Below are positions 1 through 10,345 of a stretch of 64,000 nucleotides of DNA, piece after piece (position 1 is the first letter of the stretch; each line of letters opens with the position of its first letter). The stretch lies in the NCBI GenBank assembly GCA_037974335.1, contig CM075760.1, forward strand, positions 10,931,100-10,995,099, written 5' to 3'. Under the pieces are notes generated by a model that was not told the DNA's origin, ran no database searches, and saw nothing but the letters and a program-made list of their open reading frames with translations. The translations under genes were made by a program, and so were the position numbers. Source of the DNA: Prionace glauca. Lineage: Eukaryota > Chordata > Chondrichthyes > Carcharhiniformes > Carcharhinidae.

Positions 1-290
1 AGTGTGTAGTGTGTCTGTATGTGTGAGTGTGTGTATGTGAGTGTGTGTGTGTGTGAGTGTGTGTGAGAGTGAGTGTGTGTGTGTATGCGTGTGTGTTTGT
101 GTGTGTGAGTGTGTGAGTGTGTAGTGTGTCTGTATGTGTGAGTGTGTGAGTGTGTGTATGTGTGTGTGAGTGTGTGTGTGTGTGTGATTGTGTGTGAATG
201 TATAGTGTGTGAGTGTGTGTTTGTGCAGTGTGTGTAGTGTGTGAGTGTGTGTGTGAGTGTGTGAGTGTGGGTGTGTACGCCAATGTATGT
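1..290. repeat. GTGTGAGT-type microsatellite
   Basis: Imperfect (GT)n with interspersed GAGT and ATGT units fills the window's left edge. It lies downstream (3') of the IgM gene on the minus strand, between the secretory CH4 exon and wherever the membrane exons are. Confidence 0.95.
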
Positions 291-1375
291 ATGTATAATT
301 GTGACAGTTTTGGGCAGTTTTATCAGTGTGTGTATTTTTTTAACTGTTGCTCCAAGTTTCACCGACCATAGTGAAGTGAATATGATCCAGACAACCCGAA
401 TAATGGAACATATTTTCAATGATTTGCTGTAGAAATGTAATCTATGTGAGGGGCACGGTGATATCAGGAGAGAGAATGAAATAATTCATTGATGTATCTC
501 AGAGAGCTCAGGGACAGAACAGTTAAAACCCGGGGAGGAATCTATGACTTGTTTAAATTTGTATTCTGGGAAATCAATGCCAGCAGATGATTAACAGGAA
601 CAAGAGTGTTGAGACATTTTACAATTATGTTGCATTCGTATAGATATATTTCAATGATTAAGATAATGATACTTCAAAATCTGTAGCAAGTAAACCGGAA
701 ACTAATTTGTACTGTTGGCAACTGGGTCCTTATAGTAGAGAATTGTTCCCTTCCAAACACGGGAGAGGGAGGAGAGTGAGCTCAGAGTTTCCCTCTCCCT
801 ACCCGGTGATACAATGTCACTGATGGTTCTAACCACTGAGGAGGTAGAGGTGAGTGGATTAAATAATGACATTCCTCCTCTTTTCATTGAGGAAGTTTTG
901 GGACATGGATTAACTACTGCTCCTCCCCTCTCTTTGCTGGGTTAGTGGGAATCCAGGATGTTAACAATTTCACTCTCCCTCAATCCGATGGGGGGAATAT
1001 TTCTTCATGTTTTTTTGTGTGTGACCCTCACTTCAGTTCCCAGTGGGTGCGGTGCAGTAGCTTAAAGAGGTGGTCAATGAGAGAAACAGGGACACAGAGA
1101 TCTAAATGTTGTGTTTGTGTGTCAGACATGTTAAAAATGTCGGAGTGTTTTCCCCTCAGCGGGAGGAAAGTCAGTGAAGATATTTTGCAGAATCCTGTAA
1201 TGAATGTGCTCTATTCTATCCCTGACCCAGTGTCTATCTCCGCTGGGAGCACTGGTTCAACAATGTTGGGTCCGAGACATGAAAATATCTGACTCAAATC
1301 AAAGATATGGAAGTAAAACTGAAAAACAACCAATTAAACAATTGGGTATTTCATTGATCGTTAGAGGAAAATGTT
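291..1375. other. 3' flank of IgM CH4, no exon seen
   Basis: About 1.1 kb of ordinary AT-rich sequence downstream of the secretory terminus. I read the minus strand for a membrane exon (acidic linker followed by a hydrophobic stretch of about 25 residues and a short basic tail) and found none. A weak acceptor-like CAG near 1,196 opens a short frame that is not hydrophobic and soon stops. The membrane exons therefore probably lie beyond the window's left edge. Confidence 0.6.
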
Positions 1376-1390
1376 TTTATTCTTTTTATT
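1376..1390 (-). terminator. Secretory IgM poly(A) signals
   Basis: Two AATAAA hexamers on the minus strand at 1385-1390 and 1376-1381 follow the CH4 stop codon by about 28-42 bases. They could serve the secreted mRNA. The very short 3' UTR this implies is unusual, so a later site might also be used. Confidence 0.5.
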
Positions 1391-1417
1391 GTAGTTTTTA
1401 ATGGAAGTGAGTGACTC

Positions 1418-1809
1418 TCATTGACATGAATTAACAGTGTCCATCAGTGCAAGGGAAATGTTCACAAAACTGGGTTTACCGCTGGATTTGTCAACTGTTC
1501 TGTTGATGATCTTCAAGGGGATGGCTTCATGTCCCACCACACAGGAGTAAGAAGCGCCACTGGACCATTCCTCTGCTGCAATGGATAACAGGCTGTACAT
1601 GAAGAAGGAGCTATCGCCGTTGTCCGCCACCACCTCGGTGTTCCTGTAGTTCCCGGGATTCACCGGCTTGTCATTGACGGTCCATTTGACGAAGATCTCT
1701 CGGGGGGAGAAACCTCTCACTAAGCAGCTGAGGGAGATGAAACTCTGAGCGGAGACATCTTCTGCCGAGGGCAGGAGGACAGAGACGACCGGTTCCCGCG
1801 GATTTGGAT
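1418..1809 (-). CDS. ighm: IgM CH4 exon with secretory tailpiece
   Basis: Fourth constant domain of the mu chain and the C-terminus of secreted IgM. The acceptor CTGCAG precedes 1809 and reading continues in phase 1 from CH3, starting [15 protein letters not shown]. The C1-set pattern is clear: B-strand cysteine in [12 protein letters not shown], tryptophan in VKWTVND, F-strand cysteine in [13 protein letters not shown]. The exon ends in a mu tailpiece beginning [10 protein letters not shown] and ending NSCQ before the stop at 1418-1420. The tailpiece keeps the N-glycosylation site (NIS) and the penultimate cysteine that in other IgMs supports polymer and J-chain bonding; the human equivalent begins GKPTLYNVSL. 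This tailpiece is the strongest reason to call the isotype IgM and not IgW or IgNAR. The domain is intact. Confidence 0.96.
1474..1482 (-). promoter_or_regulatory. Internal donor for membrane IgM splicing
   Basis: Inside CH4 the codons for Ser-Ser-Gly-Lys contain a G|GTAAAC donor with its GT at 1479-1478. In mammalian mu genes the membrane exons are spliced to a donor at this same place, just before the GKP of the tailpiece. The site is conserved, which suggests the cluster can also make membrane IgM if membrane exons lie downstream. Confidence 0.7.
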
Positions 1810-2280
1810 CTGCAGAAAATGTACAATAAATGTCAATAAACTGGAGAGTTCTGGAGACAATGAAACCACAGGTTAAATCTCAGGAAAATGTGCTTCGCTT
1901 CTGATTTTAACTCTTCCCATTTTTGATTTGCAGCTTGGAGGAGAGGTGAACACAATTGTTTTCTCAAATAACTCAGGGGGGGTGGACTGGAAAGATTCAG
2001 AAAGTTTACAGCACAGAATCAGGCCATTCGGCCCAACTGATCTACTTTCCTTTTTGGTTTTCTGGTTTTTGATGCTCCACATCAGGCTCCTCCCTTCTTC
2101 TTCAATCTAAACCCAATAACATCGCCTACAGTTCACTTTTCACTCATCAACACATCAAACTCCCCAGAAAAATATCAATCGGCCCAGAGTCGTTTAGTTC
2201 AGGGGAGAACATTAATGCACTGAATACTAACTATTGAGTAGTACACTTTCACTGGAGATAGACACAGTGATGCATTTACA
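1810..2280. other. CH3-CH4 intron, proximal part
   Basis: Unremarkable intron sequence between CH4 and a LINE tail. No further exon or regulatory site recognised. Confidence 0.5.
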
Positions 2281-3005
2281 TAGAAACATAGAACATTACA
2301 GCACAGTACAGGCCCTTTGGCCCTCAATGTTGTGCCGAGCTATGTCCAATCCCAAGATCAAGCTATCCCACTCCCTATCATTCTGGAGTGCTCCATGTGT
2401 CTATCCAATAACCGCTTGAAAGTTCCTAAAGTGTCTGACTCCACTATCACAGCAGGCAGTCCACTCCACACCCCAACCACTCTCTGAGTGAAGAATCTAC
2501 CTCGGACATCCCTCCTGTATCTCCCACCATGAACCTTATAGTAATGCCCCCCTAGTAACCCGAGGAAATAGTCTCTGAACATCCACTCTATCAATCCCCC
2601 TCACCATCTTATAAACCTCTATTTAGTCGTCTCTCATCCTCCTCTGTTCTAAAGAGAAAAGTCCCAGCTCCCTCAACCTTTCCTCATAAGACCTACCCTC
2701 CAAACCAGGCAGCATCCTGGTGAATCTCCTCTGCACTCTCTCCAATGCTTCCACATCCTTCTTATAGTGAGGTGACTAGAACTGCACACAATATTCCAAA
2801 TGTGGTCTCACCAAGGCTCTGTGCAATTGCAGTATAACCCCACGGCTCTTAAACTCAAACCCCCTGTTAATAAACACTAACACACTTTAAGCCTTCTTCA
2901 CGGCTCTATCCACTTGAGTGGCAATCTTCAGAGATCTGTGGATATGAACCCCGGGATCTTTCTGTTCCTCCACATTGCTCAGAACCCTGCTGTTGACCCT
3001 ACATT
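2281..3005 (-). mobile_element. CR1-like LINE 3' fragment in CH3-CH4 intron
   Basis: Antisense of this stretch encodes the C-terminal part of a CR1-type reverse transcriptase ORF: fragments such as RRDVRGRFFTQRVVGVWSGLP and the upstream consensus for RPHLEYC and MLPGLEG. The 3' end at 2281 carries the short A/T-rich repeat typical of these tails (ACATAGAAACATAGAAC on the plus strand). It is 5'-truncated and decayed by stops and indels. It lies in the same orientation as the IgM gene and its upstream edge stops only about 25 bp from the CH3 donor, so the insertion came close to the splice site without destroying it. Confidence 0.85.
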
Positions 3006-3029
3006 TATTGCTTCAATCTCTCAGCTCAC

Positions 3030-3338
3030 CTGTTTCCTTGTGGATAGATGCTCTTAGAGGAGTCGGCAGATCCTGATGGCTCACCACGCACTCAAACACA
3101 GCCGCACTCAGCCAGGCTTGTGTGGAGATGCTTAATTTGCTGATCACGCTGTCACGATCCGCTCCGGGCTTTTCAGCAATCTCTGATTTCAAATACTTCC
3201 TGTCTCGGATCCAGGACACGTTAACTCCATCAGGAGCATGAGAAATGATGCAGGTTAAGGTCACGGTCGCCTCCAGTAAGACCTGTTCTATTGGTGGTGG
3301 CTGTATCTTCACTGTGGTATCAAGGCACGGGAGAGGAT
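3030..3338 (-). CDS. ighm: IgM CH3 exon
   Basis: Third mu constant domain, 309 nt, phase 1 at both ends. Acceptor CACAG precedes 3338 and the donor G|GTGAGC follows 3030. The product starts [16 protein letters not shown], with an N-terminal cysteine suited to an inter-chain bond. The fold shows the B-strand cysteine in [11 protein letters not shown], the tryptophan in [10 protein letters not shown], an amphipathic stretch [13 protein letters not shown] and the F-strand cysteine in [12 protein letters not shown]. No stop or frameshift is present. It would form part of the Fc region of the mu chain. Confidence 0.95.
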
Positions 3339-3765
3339 CTGTGAATGAGAAATGAAAATGAGCCCTAGTTCCCCTTCAGAAGCAGGACAGCAGTCTTCAG
3401 CCTGAAGGAGACAAAGTCGCCTTCAATATATCAATCTCTAACTCTCGCCTTTCACCTTCCATGGCGAATGGGAAGCCAGCTTGCTGTATAGAATTATTCC
3501 CTGTATTAAATATTGGAGCAGCGGTAACATTTCCATGAATCAGGATTGGAGAATTCCCAAACAAACACACCATCCTGAACCCAGGGAAAAAGTACTGACC
3601 GTTGGTTTATAAATAGGGTGGATGCACTTTCTAATATTTTACCCCTGTGCTGTGACCTATGAAACATTCTCACACCTACTGTCTCTCCAAATTTTACCAG
3701 CTGTCTCAGGAACAAGCTGACATCAAGGCCACCTCACTCAGTATATTGCTTCAAACCGAAAGGGG
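3339..3765. other. CH2-CH3 intron, CH3 side
   Basis: Intron sequence with no recognised element before the SINE that starts near 3770. Confidence 0.5.
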
Positions 3766-3769
3766 GCAC

Positions 3770-4090
3770 TCTTTTAAGGGGAGCCTGTGGTATATGGTGT
3801 TGTCAATGGACATATAACCTCGGGCAAGACTCTGGGGACACAGATTCGAATCCCATCATTGCAAATGTGAAATTTGAATTTTGTAAACATCTATAATTAA
3901 AAGTTGAAATGGTTTTCATGAAGCTATTGCTGTAAAACCCCTCCTAGTTCACAAATGTTCCTTACCAAAATCAACCTGCTGTCTTTATCTGGCCTGGCAT
4001 GCATGTGACTCCAGATTCACAGCAACGTGAATGACACTTCAGTGCCCTCAGGTTTGGGAAATAAATGCACATCTCAGGAAGGGATAACAA
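3770..4090 (+). mobile_element. tRNA-derived SINE (family 2)
   Basis: The head at about 3,780-3,870 resembles a tRNA gene, with a B box in GATTCGAATCCCA. The body matches the copies at 27,110-27,400 and, in reverse, 45,245-45,605: it includes a CCTGGCATGCATGTGACTCC-like block and the AATAAATG near the tail. It is degenerate and opposite in orientation to the host gene. Confidence 0.65.
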
Positions 4091-4254
4091 AAAATTGTTT
4101 TTCTGATGAAATTCTGAATGAGATATTGTCCTAATGCAGCAAACTACAGGACAATAACTTACAAGTTGTTCTATGCTTTGTACCAACTTTAATAGATCCC
4201 TAATTCTGATTAACATCAGAATGATATATGTTGTCCTCTGTTTGAGTCTCTTAC

Positions 4255-4569
4255 CCCGAGATACGCTGATGTTCTGACTCTGAGTGTCTCCTCGGTGAGT
4301 GACCTGGCAGGTATAGACCGCTTTGCTGAACCATTCCCCAGCGGTGACTGTCAGCCGACTGCTGGCCGAGAAGTTCCCGTTCAATCGACAGGGGGGAGAG
4401 GTGACAATTCCTGAATGCGTGGTTTCCCCATTCTTCAGCCAACTCACTTCCATTGACCCTGGCTGGAAATCGATGATTGAACAGACGATGATTGCGAATT
4501 TCCTGTGTGAGATTTCTTCACTGGAACTCACGGTGAGGATAAGAGTTGGATGGATCACAGGCGGAGGGC
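4255..4569 (-). CDS. ighm: IgM CH2 exon
   Basis: Second mu constant domain, 315 nt, phase 1 at both ends. Acceptor CTGAAG precedes 4569 and the donor G|GTAAGA follows 4255. The split codon joined to CH1 gives a cysteine, so the exon begins [14 protein letters not shown], a proline-rich start that may act as a short hinge. The fold shows [11 protein letters not shown] (B strand), [10 protein letters not shown] (C strand tryptophan) and [12 protein letters not shown] (F strand). An additional cysteine in SPPCRLNGN and an N-glycosylation motif (NFS) follow. The reading frame is intact. Confidence 0.95.
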
Positions 4570-4637
4570 CTTCAGGGAAAAAAAAAGCAGATCAGTCATT
4601 TCCTGCAGAAGATGTGGATCAATTAAACTTTTGTCAA

Positions 4638-4846
4638 CAGAGGGTAGAGAGGGCGTGGAATGCCCTGCCTGCAGCAGTTGTGGACTCGCCAACTTTAAGG
4701 GCGTTCAAATGGTCAGTGGATAGTCATATGGATAACATTGGAATAGTTTAGGTTAGTGGGTCATTAGATTGGTTCCACTGGTCGGCGCAACATCGAAAGC
4801 CGAATGGCCTGTACTGCGCTGTAATGTTCTATGTTCTATGTTCTAA
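4638..4846 (+). mobile_element. LINE 3' tail in CH1-CH2 intron
   Basis: Plus-strand copy of a CR1-like 3' end: it encodes VERAWNALPAAVVDSPTLRA and continues to GGCCTGTACTGCGCTG and a tail of repeated ATGTTCT units. A close relative lies at 50,485-50,692. It is antisense to the IgM gene. Confidence 0.85.
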
Positions 4847-4982
4847 CTCATTTGCAGTCAATAGACACTAACTGGACCAATCCAAAGGGCCGGATTGTGC
4901 ACATCTATTTAAATGAGTTATAACCAAGGCCCTACATGTTAACCACAGTGTTTCTGTTTCACACAAGCTCCATAACACTTAC

Positions 4983-5282
4983 ATAGTATTTCAATGTTCT
5001 TGACTGAGCTGTTGTGTTGAACCTCACAGTCAATTCTGGGACATTCTCCCGCTGAGTCGCTGATGGTTAACTGGCTGCTCAGGGTGTAGGTTCCCTTCGT
5101 GTTTCTCACTGATGGGTAAGTCTTAAACCCACTGGGGACCGTTTGCCCATTTTTCTTCCAGGTCACTTTGGAGACATCTGGAAGGTAATCCATCGCCAAA
5201 CATCCGAAGGTGATGGAGCCGCCGGAGTTCTGTTGCTGACAGGGGGAGACCAGGCCATACAGAGTGGGCGCAGACGGTGTCG
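4983..5282 (-). CDS. ighm: IgM CH1 exon
   Basis: First mu constant domain, 300 nt, phase 1 to phase 1. Acceptor TTCCCAG precedes 5282 and the donor T|GTAAGT follows 4983. Joined to JH it reads ATPSAPTLYGLVSPC, giving an early cysteine in the position used for the light-chain bond. The fold has SITFGCLAMDYLP (B strand), VSKVTWKKNGQ (C strand), LSSQLTISDS (E strand) and RIDCEVQHNSS (F strand, followed by an N-glycosylation site). A further cysteine lies in AGECPRID. The frame is open throughout, consistent with a functional heavy chain. Confidence 0.96.
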
Positions 5283-5384
5283 CTGGGAAAGAATAGCCAA
5301 TTGAACAAGTTAGACTCTTACTTGCATTTATGAAGTCATCAAACATTGTTACAAATAGGTTTCTATATTAGATATAGCTCTTGG

Positions 5385-5515
5385 TGTTAAAGGGATGAAG
5401 GGACATGGGTCGTCGGTGTGATCAGGATAGTGATGAGCTCTGACCAAAGTGAATGGCGGAGTAGGCTCCAAGGGCCGAATGGCCTACTCCAGCTTCTATT
5501 TTCTATGTTTCTATC
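5385..5515 (+). mobile_element. LINE/SINE 3' tail
   Basis: A short tail with AGGGCCGAATGGCCTACTCC followed by repeated TTCTATG units, the standard ending of these CR1-like elements. It is a remnant of about 130 bp in the JH-CH1 intron. Confidence 0.7.
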
Positions 5516-6284
5516 TCCAACATTGATTAGAATTATGAACTTATCCCTAATATTTCCCGATTAAATCTTTCATCCGCCTTTGCGATGATGTTACTTCTAT
5601 CATTTGGGAATTGTCATCTCTGTAGAAACTCATATCCCTGTCTCCACTTCTATCAAATTAGGAAGAAAAAACACATTCTGTTAGTCTCACAATGACATGT
5701 CATTCATTGGATTAACAGAGAACAGCAAAAAATTTCTCAATTATTGCAGCAACTATTTATTTCTCAACAACAGCAGTGTGTGATGAACCGCTGTTTATTT
5801 CTCAAACAACAACACTTTGTGATGAAGAAGTTCTCCCTTCATTCAGACTATCCACTCACCTGATGAGGGAGCTCCAACAGTTTGTGATTCCAAATAAACC
5901 TGTTGGACTTTAACCTGGTGCAGTGAGATCCTTACTGTGCCCACCCCAACCTCACTCCGGCATCTCCACACTAGTTTTGGAAATTGCCTGTGTTCAAACT
6001 GATTGGTGCCCCTTCCTCTCTCCAACTCACTGCCTCTCAATCCACAAAACGGAGATTAGTGACTTTGCTTCAAAAATACCTCTGGAATGAATATTTACTG
6101 AATGATCAGGAAACTCTAAATGTGATTATTAATTCCAATAAATCCAACATTGACTCATTGACGGATCATACATTAATAGTAAGAGTTTCCCATTCGGGCC
6201 CTGAAGTCTCCTCCATCATTCACTGAGATTACAGATGAGCTGATTGTGGTGCTAGCTCTATTCTGAACCTCCTCACTCTGCCCA
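5516..6284. other. JH-CH1 intron next to CH1
   Basis: Ordinary AT-rich intron sequence. I see no further element until the pyrimidine array. Confidence 0.5.
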
Positions 6285-7010
6285 TCCATCACCCGCCCTC
6301 TGCCCATTTCCCCCAGCTCTTTGCCCTTTCCCCTGGGTCTCTGACTTTCACGGTGGCTCTTTTCCCCTTTTATCCGGCTCTCTGTATTTCCACCTGGCCC
6401 TCTACACTTCCCTCCAGCTCTGTGTCCTCTCCCCCGGCTCTCTGTTCTTTCCCTCACCCCCCCCCCACACTGTCCCTCAGCTCTCTGCCCTCTGTCCCTG
6501 CTCCCTCCCCTCTTTCTCCTTCCCCCCAGCTCTCTGAGCTTTCCCCCTGACTCTCCTGCCCTTTCCCCAGGGCTCTCTGCCCTTTCCCTCGGCTCTCTGC
6601 CCTTTCTCCTGCCTCCCTGCCCTTTTCTGTGCCCCCCCGCCCTTTTTCCTGGTTCTCTCCCCTTTCCCTGGTCTTTCTACACTTTTCCCCATCTCTCTGC
6701 CCTTTCTTTCAGCTCTCTTCCCTTTCACTGGTCTCTCTGCCCTTTCCCCTGCTTCCTGTCCTTTCCTCTCTTTCTCTGCACTTTCCCCTGACTTTCCGCC
6801 CTGTTCCCCGGCTGTGGACCCTTTCCCCCGCCTCTCTGCCCTTCCCCCAGATCTCTGCTGTTTCCCCTGGCTCTCTGCCCTCCCCCCACCCCGGCTCTCT
6901 GTCCTTTCCCCCGCCTCCTGTTCTCCCCTGACTCTTTGCCATTGTCCCTTTCCCCGAGCCCCCAGAGATTCCCTCCAGCTCTCTGCACTCCCAGGGCAGC
7001 TCCCACCTTT
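6285..7010 (-). repeat. Purine-rich switch-like repeat array
   Basis: About 0.7 kb of degenerate repeats of roughly 20 bp. On the plus strand it reads GCTCTCTGCCCTTTCCCC; on the IgM sense strand it is G- and A-rich, GGGGAAAGGGCAGAGAGC, with cores such as GAGCTGGGGG. Eight AGCT tetramers lie at 6315, 6416, 6479, 6528, 6537, 6711, 6977 and 6998, about three times the number expected by chance. The array lies 1.0-1.7 kb upstream of CH1, where mammals have the mu switch region. Whether it serves recombination is inference. It could equally be a passive pyrimidine-purine minisatellite. Confidence 0.7.
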
Positions 7011-7070
7011 GAACACCAAACTGCCACTTGAGATCTTTCTTCTCTCTCGTTGCAGACCCTCCCCACACAG

Positions 7071-9445
7071 ATTCAGTGAGTGTGAGTGAGAGAATGTGAG
7101 TGTGTGAGGGTGAGTGATTAAATGAGTCAGAGTGGATGAGTGATGTGTGAAGGAAGGTGGGTAAGTGAGGGTGAGTGAGTGAAGTTCTTTGAGTGAGGAT
7201 GAGTGATTGAGGGTGAGTAAGTGTGGGTGAGGGTGAGAGAGCGTGAGTAAATGAGGGTGTGTGAGTGAAGGTGGCTGAATGTGAGCGAAGGTGGCTGGAT
7301 GAGTGTAGGTAAGCAAGATTGAAAGAATGAGGGAGTGTGAGTGAGGATGTTGAAGGTTAGTGGAGGTGGGTGAGTGAAAGTGAGTGAGATTGATTGAATG
7401 AGGATGAGGGAGTGAATGTAACTGTGTAAGTCAGGGGTGAGAGTGAGTGAGTCAGAGTGTGTTATTGAGGGTGGTGTGTGAGGGAGAATGAATGTGGATG
7501 AGTGGGAGAGTGAGGGTGAGTGAGTGAAGGTGTTTGAATGAGGATGAGTGACTGAGGATTTGTGGGTTAGGGTGCGTGATGTTGAGTGATTATGAGTATG
7601 TGAGGGTATGTGAGTGAAGGTCGGTGCGTGAGTTTGAGTGGGTGAGGTGGCGTAAGTGAGAGAGAGACAGAGAGAGGGTCATTGAGCTTGAGTCTGTGGG
7701 GGTGAGTCTGGGTGATTGAGGGAGGGTAGGTAAGTGAGTGTGAGCGAGAGTGAGTGAGACTGGATGAGTGAGGGTGGGTAAGTGGGGTGAGTGAGTGAGT
7801 CTGAGAGAATGGGGTGAGTGAGTGAGGGTGAGTGAGAGTGAGTGAGACTGGGTGAGTGAGGGTGGATTAGTGGAATGAGTGAGTGAGAGTGATTGAGACA
7901 GGGTGAGTCAGGGTGGATTAGTGGGATGAGTGAATGAAGGTGAGTATGAATGATAGTGACTGACTGAGGGTCTAAGTCAGTGAGTGAGGTTTAGTGAGTG
8001 AGGTTGAGTGAGTGATGGTGGATGAGTGTGGGTGGCTCAGTGACAGTTAATGAGGGCGCGTGAGGGTGAGTGCGTGAGGGTGAGTGAATGTGAGTGAGTG
8101 AGTGAATGTGGTTGCGTGACTGAGGGTGTGAGAGTGAGTGAATATGAATGAGTCAGTGAGGGTGTGAGAATGAGTGAGGCAGGGTGTGTGATTGAGGTTG
8201 AACGAGTGAGGTTGAATGAGTGCTTGTGGGTGAGTGAGTGAGTGAGGATGGATGAGATTGAGTGAGATAATGAGTGTGTGAGGGCGTGAGGATGAGTGAG
8301 TCAGGGCGTGTGTTTGAGTGAACGAGTGAAGTTGAATGGGTGAGTGAGTGAGGATGGGTGAGAGTAAGTGAGCGAACATGGTGAGTGAGTGAGTGAGTGT
8401 GTGAGGGTGAGTGACTCAGGGTGAAACAGGATCATTGAGTGTGTGAGGGCGAGTGTGTGAGGGCGAGTGTGTGAGGGCGAGTGTGTGAGGGCGGGTGTGT
8501 GAGGGCGAGTGTGTGAGGGCGGGTGCGTGAGGGTCAGTGCGTGAGGGCGGTTGAGAATGTGTGAGTAAGGGTGAGTGAGTAAGGGTGAGTGAGTGCGGAT
8601 GAGTGAGTGTGAGGGAGTGTGTGGGAGGGTGGATGAGTGAGCAAGGGTGAGTGAGTGAGGACGAGTGAGTAAGCGTGAATGAGAATGAGTAAGTAAGGGT
8701 GAGTGATTGTGGATGAGTGAGTGAGGGTGAGTGAATGAGGGAGAGTGAGTGAGAGAGTGTGCTAGAGAGGGAAGGTAGGTAAGTTAAGGTGAGTGAGTGA
8801 AGATCTTTGAGTGAGGATGAGAGATTGAGTGTGAGTGAATGAGGGTGAGTGAGTGAGAGTGTGTCAGTGAGGGAAGGTGGGTAAGTGAGGGTGAGTGAGT
8901 GAAGTTGTTTGAGTGAGGATGAGAGATTGAGGGTGAGTGAGTGAAGTTATTTGAGTGAGGACGAGAGATTGAGGGTGAGTGAATGAGGGTGAGTGGGTGA
9001 GAGTGTGTCAGTGAGGGAAGGTGGGTAAGTGAGGGTGAGTGAGTGAAGTTGTTTGAGTGAGGATGAGAGATTGAGGGTGAGTGAGTGAAGTTATTTGAGT
9101 GAGGATGAGAGATTGAGGGTGAGTGAGTGAAGTTATTTGAGTGAGGATGAGAGATTGAGGATGAGTGATTGAGGGTGAGTGAGAGAGAGTGTGTCAGTGA
9201 GGGAAGGTGGGTAAGTGAGGGTGAGTGAGTGAAGATCTTTGAGTGAGGATGAGAGATTGAGGATGAGTGATTGAGGGTGAGTGAGAGAGAGTGTGTCAGT
9301 GAGGGAAGGTGGGTAAGTGAGGGTGAGTGAGTGAAGTTATTTGAGTGAGGATGAGAGATTGAGGGTGAGTGGTGAAGTTATTTGAGTGAGGATGAGAGAT
9401 TGAAGGTGAGTGAGTCAGTGTGGGTGAGGGTGAGAGAGTCAGTGA
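7071..9445. repeat. GTGAGTGAGG simple-repeat array
   Basis: About 2.4 kb of (GTGA)-based repeats with longer sub-periods, for example GAGGATGAGAGATTGAGGG blocks repeated at 8,810-9,420. The plus strand is G-rich, so the IgM sense strand is C-rich here, the reverse of the neighbouring array at 6,285-7,010. Open frames across it come from a stop-poor simple repeat and are not genes. Confidence 0.95.
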
Positions 9446-9765
9446 GCCACCTCCTCCTCTCCCTCTCCATTGATCTTTTCCCGATTCTCTCCATTGATCA
9501 GCTTTCAGTAACAGGGCTGTGTAAAGTCAGGAATCAGTGTAGATCACCGGGCAGCTGCTTTAATGTCGGGGCCTTTCTTTCAGAAACACGGATCAGTGAA
9601 CAAATAGACAGACTGAGGGAGCTGGAAGGGAAGCTTCCAGCAAAACTAGGGTCACACAGGAATCAAACAGCAAGTTTACACCAGTATTGGGGAGCCAGGC
9701 GGACTTAGTCTCAGCCAGATCCCTTCTTATTGATTGTGTCTTTGTGTCTTTGTGTAACACATGGA
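9446..9765. other. Intron between repeat array and LINE scrap
   Basis: Contains a short stretch encoding SEQIDRLRELEGKLP on the plus strand at about 9,590-9,650, which looks like a coiled-coil piece of an element ORF. It is too short to assign. Confidence 0.3.
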
Positions 9766-9769
9766 AATC

Positions 9770-10000
9770 CCTACTTCTGACCTCATGTTGGATGGAATGT
9801 GTTATTGATGAAGCAATAGAAGATTGTTGGTCCCAGAACAGTCCCCTGCCGAACTCCTGCAGTGATTTCTCAGCTTAGATGTTTGACCTTCAACAACCAT
9901 CACCATCTTGCTTTGTGCTAAATATGACTCCAAACAGAGAACAATTTCCAGCTGAAACTTATTCACTTGAGTTTTACTCGGGCTTCTCGATCCCACCCTC
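9770..10000 (-). mobile_element. Non-LTR reverse transcriptase scrap
   Basis: On the minus strand the stretch encodes SYLAQSKMVMVVEGQTSKLR and then, in nearby frames, ITAGV and GTVLGPT, which together match the RT motif GVPQGSVLGP of non-LTR retrotransposons. It is a short fragment with broken frames. Confidence 0.6.
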
Positions 10001-10024
10001 ATTCAAATGTTAGTGGGGGAGGGG

Positions 10025-10345
10025 GAGGGGGTGGCCGAGGCGGCACAGCGATTAACGCTGCTGCCTCACAGTTCAATTCCCGATATGGGTCATTGTGTAT
10101 GGAGTTAGTAAGTTCACCCCGTGTCTGCTTGGGTTTCCTTCGGGTGCTCCTGTTTCCTCCCACAGTCCAAAGACGTTTGGGTTCAGGGGACTGGCCGTGC
10201 GGAATTGCCCCTTAGTTTCAGGAGGTCTAGTTAGAGTAAACACATGTGGTTATGGGGATAGGGCTTTGGTGGAATTCCTGTTGATGCAGACTTGATGGGC
10301 TGAATGGCCTCCTTCTGTACTGTAGGATCTCGTGATTCTATTCTA
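10025..10345 (+). mobile_element. tRNA-derived SINE (family 1, HE1-like)
   Basis: The head GGCACAGCGATTAACGCTGC with GTTCAATTCCC resembles the A and B boxes of a tRNA promoter. The body has CCGTGTCTGCTTGGGTTTCC and TTTCCTCCCACAGTCCAAAG, and the tail has GATGGGCTGAATGGCCTCC and ends in repeated ATTCTA. This is the most common SINE in the window. The HE1 name is from family knowledge and is not certain. Confidence 0.8.

Noticed and set aside
291-1375. IgM membrane exons
   Set aside because: No hydrophobic segment with suitable splice sites was found on the minus strand; an acceptor-like CAG near 1,196 leads only to a short non-hydrophobic frame.
6477-7316. A 279-codon minus-strand frame rich in Gly, Glu and Arg
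   Set aside because: Arises from the purine-rich array in the JH-CH1 intron; no start context, splice structure or recognisable domain.
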